NCBI RefSeq assembly: GCF_000001735.4
Contig: NC_003076.8
Location: forward strand, 6,634,001-6,698,000
DNA from: Arabidopsis thaliana
Taxonomy: Eukaryota; Streptophyta; Magnoliopsida; Brassicales; Brassicaceae
Length of the DNA stretch: 64,000 nucleotides
Direction: 5' to 3'
In this document: piece after piece, positions 61,731-64,000 of the stretch
How the letters are laid out: the number at the start of each line of letters is the position of its first letter
How positions within the stretch are numbered: position 1 is the stretch's first letter
Position numbers and translations under genes: made by a program
The notes under the pieces: generated by a model
Database searches by the model: none
The model's input: the letters and a program-made list of their open reading frames with translations, nothing else
Told to the model about the DNA's origin: nothing

Positions 61731-64000
61731 TTAGGAGGAAAGCATGGATTGGAGAGCGAGCTGCTGTTCGGGTTTCAGCGTTGACCATGTTGAGGCCAAC
61801 GCCGATGGTGGCAGTGTCTGTTGAAGTTGCCTTAATATATTTATCATACGACCTGCTGTCTCTTGTGTCACCACATCTTTCCCTGTAAGTACCTGGCCAA
61901 CGATATACACATTGATTTTCTCTATGAGTAAGACAATAATGCAAAAGATCAAAGAATGAAAATTGTCTATGCAAAGCGTAACTAACAAACCTCGGCAAAA
62001 ACTATTAAGATTTTCGGAAGATGCTGGTTATTGGGGCCTAAAAGGTCTACATCTTGCCTGCAAGTTTATCATCAATCAAAGCTGTTTTAGATAGTCATAA
62101 GGAATGAAAACGAAAGTAAAATTAGAATCTAAACGCAATTGCTTACCTTTCAACCATTGAGCAGAGCTGATCATGAACCACTTTGGCTTCAAGGACATCA
62201 TTGCTTATAGGCAAACAGTTCAACCACGCAGGAAGTACCTAATAAAACCAAAACAAGGTAACTTGTGAATCATCAAAACCAACCACATGTATGGGTACGA
62301 TGGCGAAACCAAAATAACTATTATAATCTACCTGAGAAGAATCAATACTATCACGGTGAAATTGGCAGATCTTTCCCACGGCTGATACAGCATTATCATA
62401 TGCCATGGCATTTTCAGATTGCCGAGCATTTGGCAGCTGTATCACAACATTTAATCTTGACAGAGCCTCTGTTGACATAAAATCATGTGTTACTTAACTG
62501 TCAAGTATGGATCAAAGCCCAAAAACCTACCAGTGGGCAAAGGTATGTCATACCTCCAATAAGAGGCTTGAATACAGAGCCGCCAAACTCAGCACAAACG
62601 CCAAGCCCATAAACAGCAGCCTGTCGAACCTCTGGGCTCTCGTCATTGCAAGCTTCCAGTACAAATGGAAGATAGGTATCATAATATCTGCCAAACAAAT
62701 ATAAGGTGTCTTATCAGAACTCTAAAACTGGAAACCTACAAATGTAAAATGATCCAGTGGATGCGTATCCTTACTTAAAGGCAGCTTCACGGCATTGTTC
62801 TGCTACATCATCAAAAATGCATATAGCAATCCTTCTCTCTTCCGCTGTTTTATCTCTTCCCTGAATTCATCGAATACACATAAGGTGAACGAAGACTAAT
62901 ATTGTACCAGAGACATGGTAACAGCCACAGAATTTAGAAACTACATTCACCTGAACCAGAGTGCCATAATTTTCTACACTTTTTCACTAATACTATATCA
63001 CTTCAGTTATGTACTTATATGTTAGGGAATCTACGAGGTTCTGTCAATAACAAAAACAATTCAAAATAAAAGACTTGGGTGATGATGGCCACATACCCAC
63101 ATAGGAGTTAAGTAAGAGGACAGTTCATCGAAGAAAGGTAGAAATGAGGCCTTGAATGTCTTAACCAATGTTCCCAATATTTCACCGACCTATTTCAAAA
63201 ACAAAAATTAGAACATTGAAGATAGTATACTTTCAAAGGGTGAATCAGCGAAAACTGACTTGATCAAAAATTTCTTCCTCTTGCTCATTTTCCTCTTTAA
63301 TAAGCTCTCCCTCTTCAGCGTCAAAGTCTTCAGCATGGGCCCTCTCTCCCCTCTCTCGCTTCCTACTAGAGCTTGCGGTCATAACTTGCTTTATCTCATC
63401 AACTATGGATCTAATTTTCCCTTCATCCAAAAGATTTCCAGAGATCTGGAAACAAAGGTTATAAGATAACATTTTCCATTGTAATGCTACAATTTACTCC
63501 AAGAGGGCACACAATAAAGACTTGTTCAACGTAACATCTCTATCACATACCCTAACCCTAGGAAAGGATGAAAATCTATGCTCAGAAGGAAAATTGACAA
63601 GTGACGAAGCAAAGAAAACAAAAAAGGCCACCATGTCTTCTTTAGAGGATTTCAACAACAAGAAACCAAATAGGTGACCTAATTAAGAAGAAAAAACAGC
63701 ACGACTACCAAGGAAAATGCAGCATTCAAGAAGCACATAAAAAAGAAGTCCCAACATCTGGTAATGAAAATTTACCTGCAAGCATTCATTGATAGCTTCC
63801 AACATACTCACACAGATCTCTGTATCAGGTTCCTACATAAAATACAATCCTCCGCCCCATCAAAAAAAGTGAATCAAAGCCAAAAAGAGAAAAGTAAAAA
63901 TGAACAGAACACACACTAACTTTATGCAAAGCTTCCAGCATGGCTGGAATAATGTAGTCAGAAAGCTGCTTCAAATATGATAGATCTCGCCCTTGAGATT
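61731..64000 (-). CDS. KETCH1: Importin-beta family nuclear transport receptor (3' part, cut by window edge)
   Basis: Nine exons visible on the minus strand and the gene continues beyond 64000: 63921->64000, 63776-63832, 63260-63445, 63097-63189, 62775-62860, 62554-62687, 62332-62468, 62147-62238, 61991-62057, and the last 61731-61892 ending in a stop at 61731. The peptide is a run of HEAT-type helices such as GEILGTLVKTFKASFLPFFDEL, TYLPFVLEACNDESPEVRQAAVYGLGV and the C-terminal LPPSALASTWSTLKPEQQLALQSML. One loop is strongly acidic and basic (SSSRKRERGERA then EEGELIKEENEQEEE). This matches the importin-5/Kap121 type, and by locus order KETCH1 (EMB2734), reported to import the microRNA factor HYL1 into the nucleus. 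The RanGTP-binding N-terminus is outside the window, so identity rests on the C-terminal part only. Confidence 0.9.

Overview
This window reads as a plant nuclear chromosome segment: compact multi-exon genes with short AT-rich GT-AG introns, U/A-rich intergenic DNA, and plant-specific families (NPF, OVATE, plant ERF, proline-rich cell-wall proteins). The gene content and order (NPF7.1, OFP8, SBT6.1/S1P, GT47, SDS22-like LRR, STT3A, DTX52, an AHP-like gene, a GlnRS-tail gene, PME53, LAMP1, an Mpv17 protein, DTC, TUA3, TUA5, RAP2.11, two proline-rich proteins, KETCH1) match my memory of Arabidopsis thaliana chromosome 5 around At5g19640-At5g19820. That assignment is recall plus inference; no database was searched. 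Exon models were built by hand from splice signals and reading-frame continuity, and several totals equal the protein lengths I remember (S1P 1038 aa, STT3A 779, LAMP1 681, DTC 298, alpha-tubulin 450, PME53 383).

Layout. 1-2.46 kb: repeat-like AT-rich DNA with a SINE-like element. 2.46-4.59 kb (+): NPF transporter. 5.6-6.3 kb (-): OVATE repressor. 8.1-12.4 kb (-): site-1 protease, sharing a 0.6 kb divergent promoter with a GT47 glycosyltransferase (13.0-15.4 kb, +). 15.7-17.6 kb (+): SDS22-like LRR protein. 18.6-24.2 kb (+): 23-exon STT3A. 26.8-28.3 kb (-): MATE carrier. 30.7-32.1 kb (-): AHP-type phosphotransfer gene with a lost phospho-acceptor. 33.3-34.6 kb (+): stand-alone GlnRS anticodon-binding domain. 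36.6-39.2 kb (+): pectin methylesterase. 40.0-42.8 kb (+): AMP1-like M28 peptidase. 43.1-45.1 kb (+): Mpv17/PMP22 protein. 45.6-47.8 kb (-): mitochondrial dicarboxylate/tricarboxylate carrier. 48.8-50.5 kb (-) and 53.2-54.9 kb (+): two head-to-head alpha-tubulin genes forming a large inverted duplication. 55.3-56.0 kb (-): RAP2.11. 56.4-61.2 kb: a tandem duplication carrying two proline-rich protein genes, with two apparent solo LTRs in the first copy only. 61.7-64 kb (-): the 3' part of an importin-beta gene cut by the window edge.

The genes are ordinary plant housekeeping and regulatory genes, not a co-regulated cluster. Three have secretory-pathway roles (S1P, GT47, STT3A), and PME53 and the proline-rich proteins act at the cell wall. 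I found no evidence of a novel multi-gene system. The most interesting signals are evolutionary: the AHP-like gene whose phospho-histidine triplet has slipped out of frame, the GlnRS fragment restarted downstream of a stop and frameshift, the tubulin palindrome with near-identical introns, and the proline-rich tandem duplication whose second copy preserves the empty insertion sites of the two solo LTRs.
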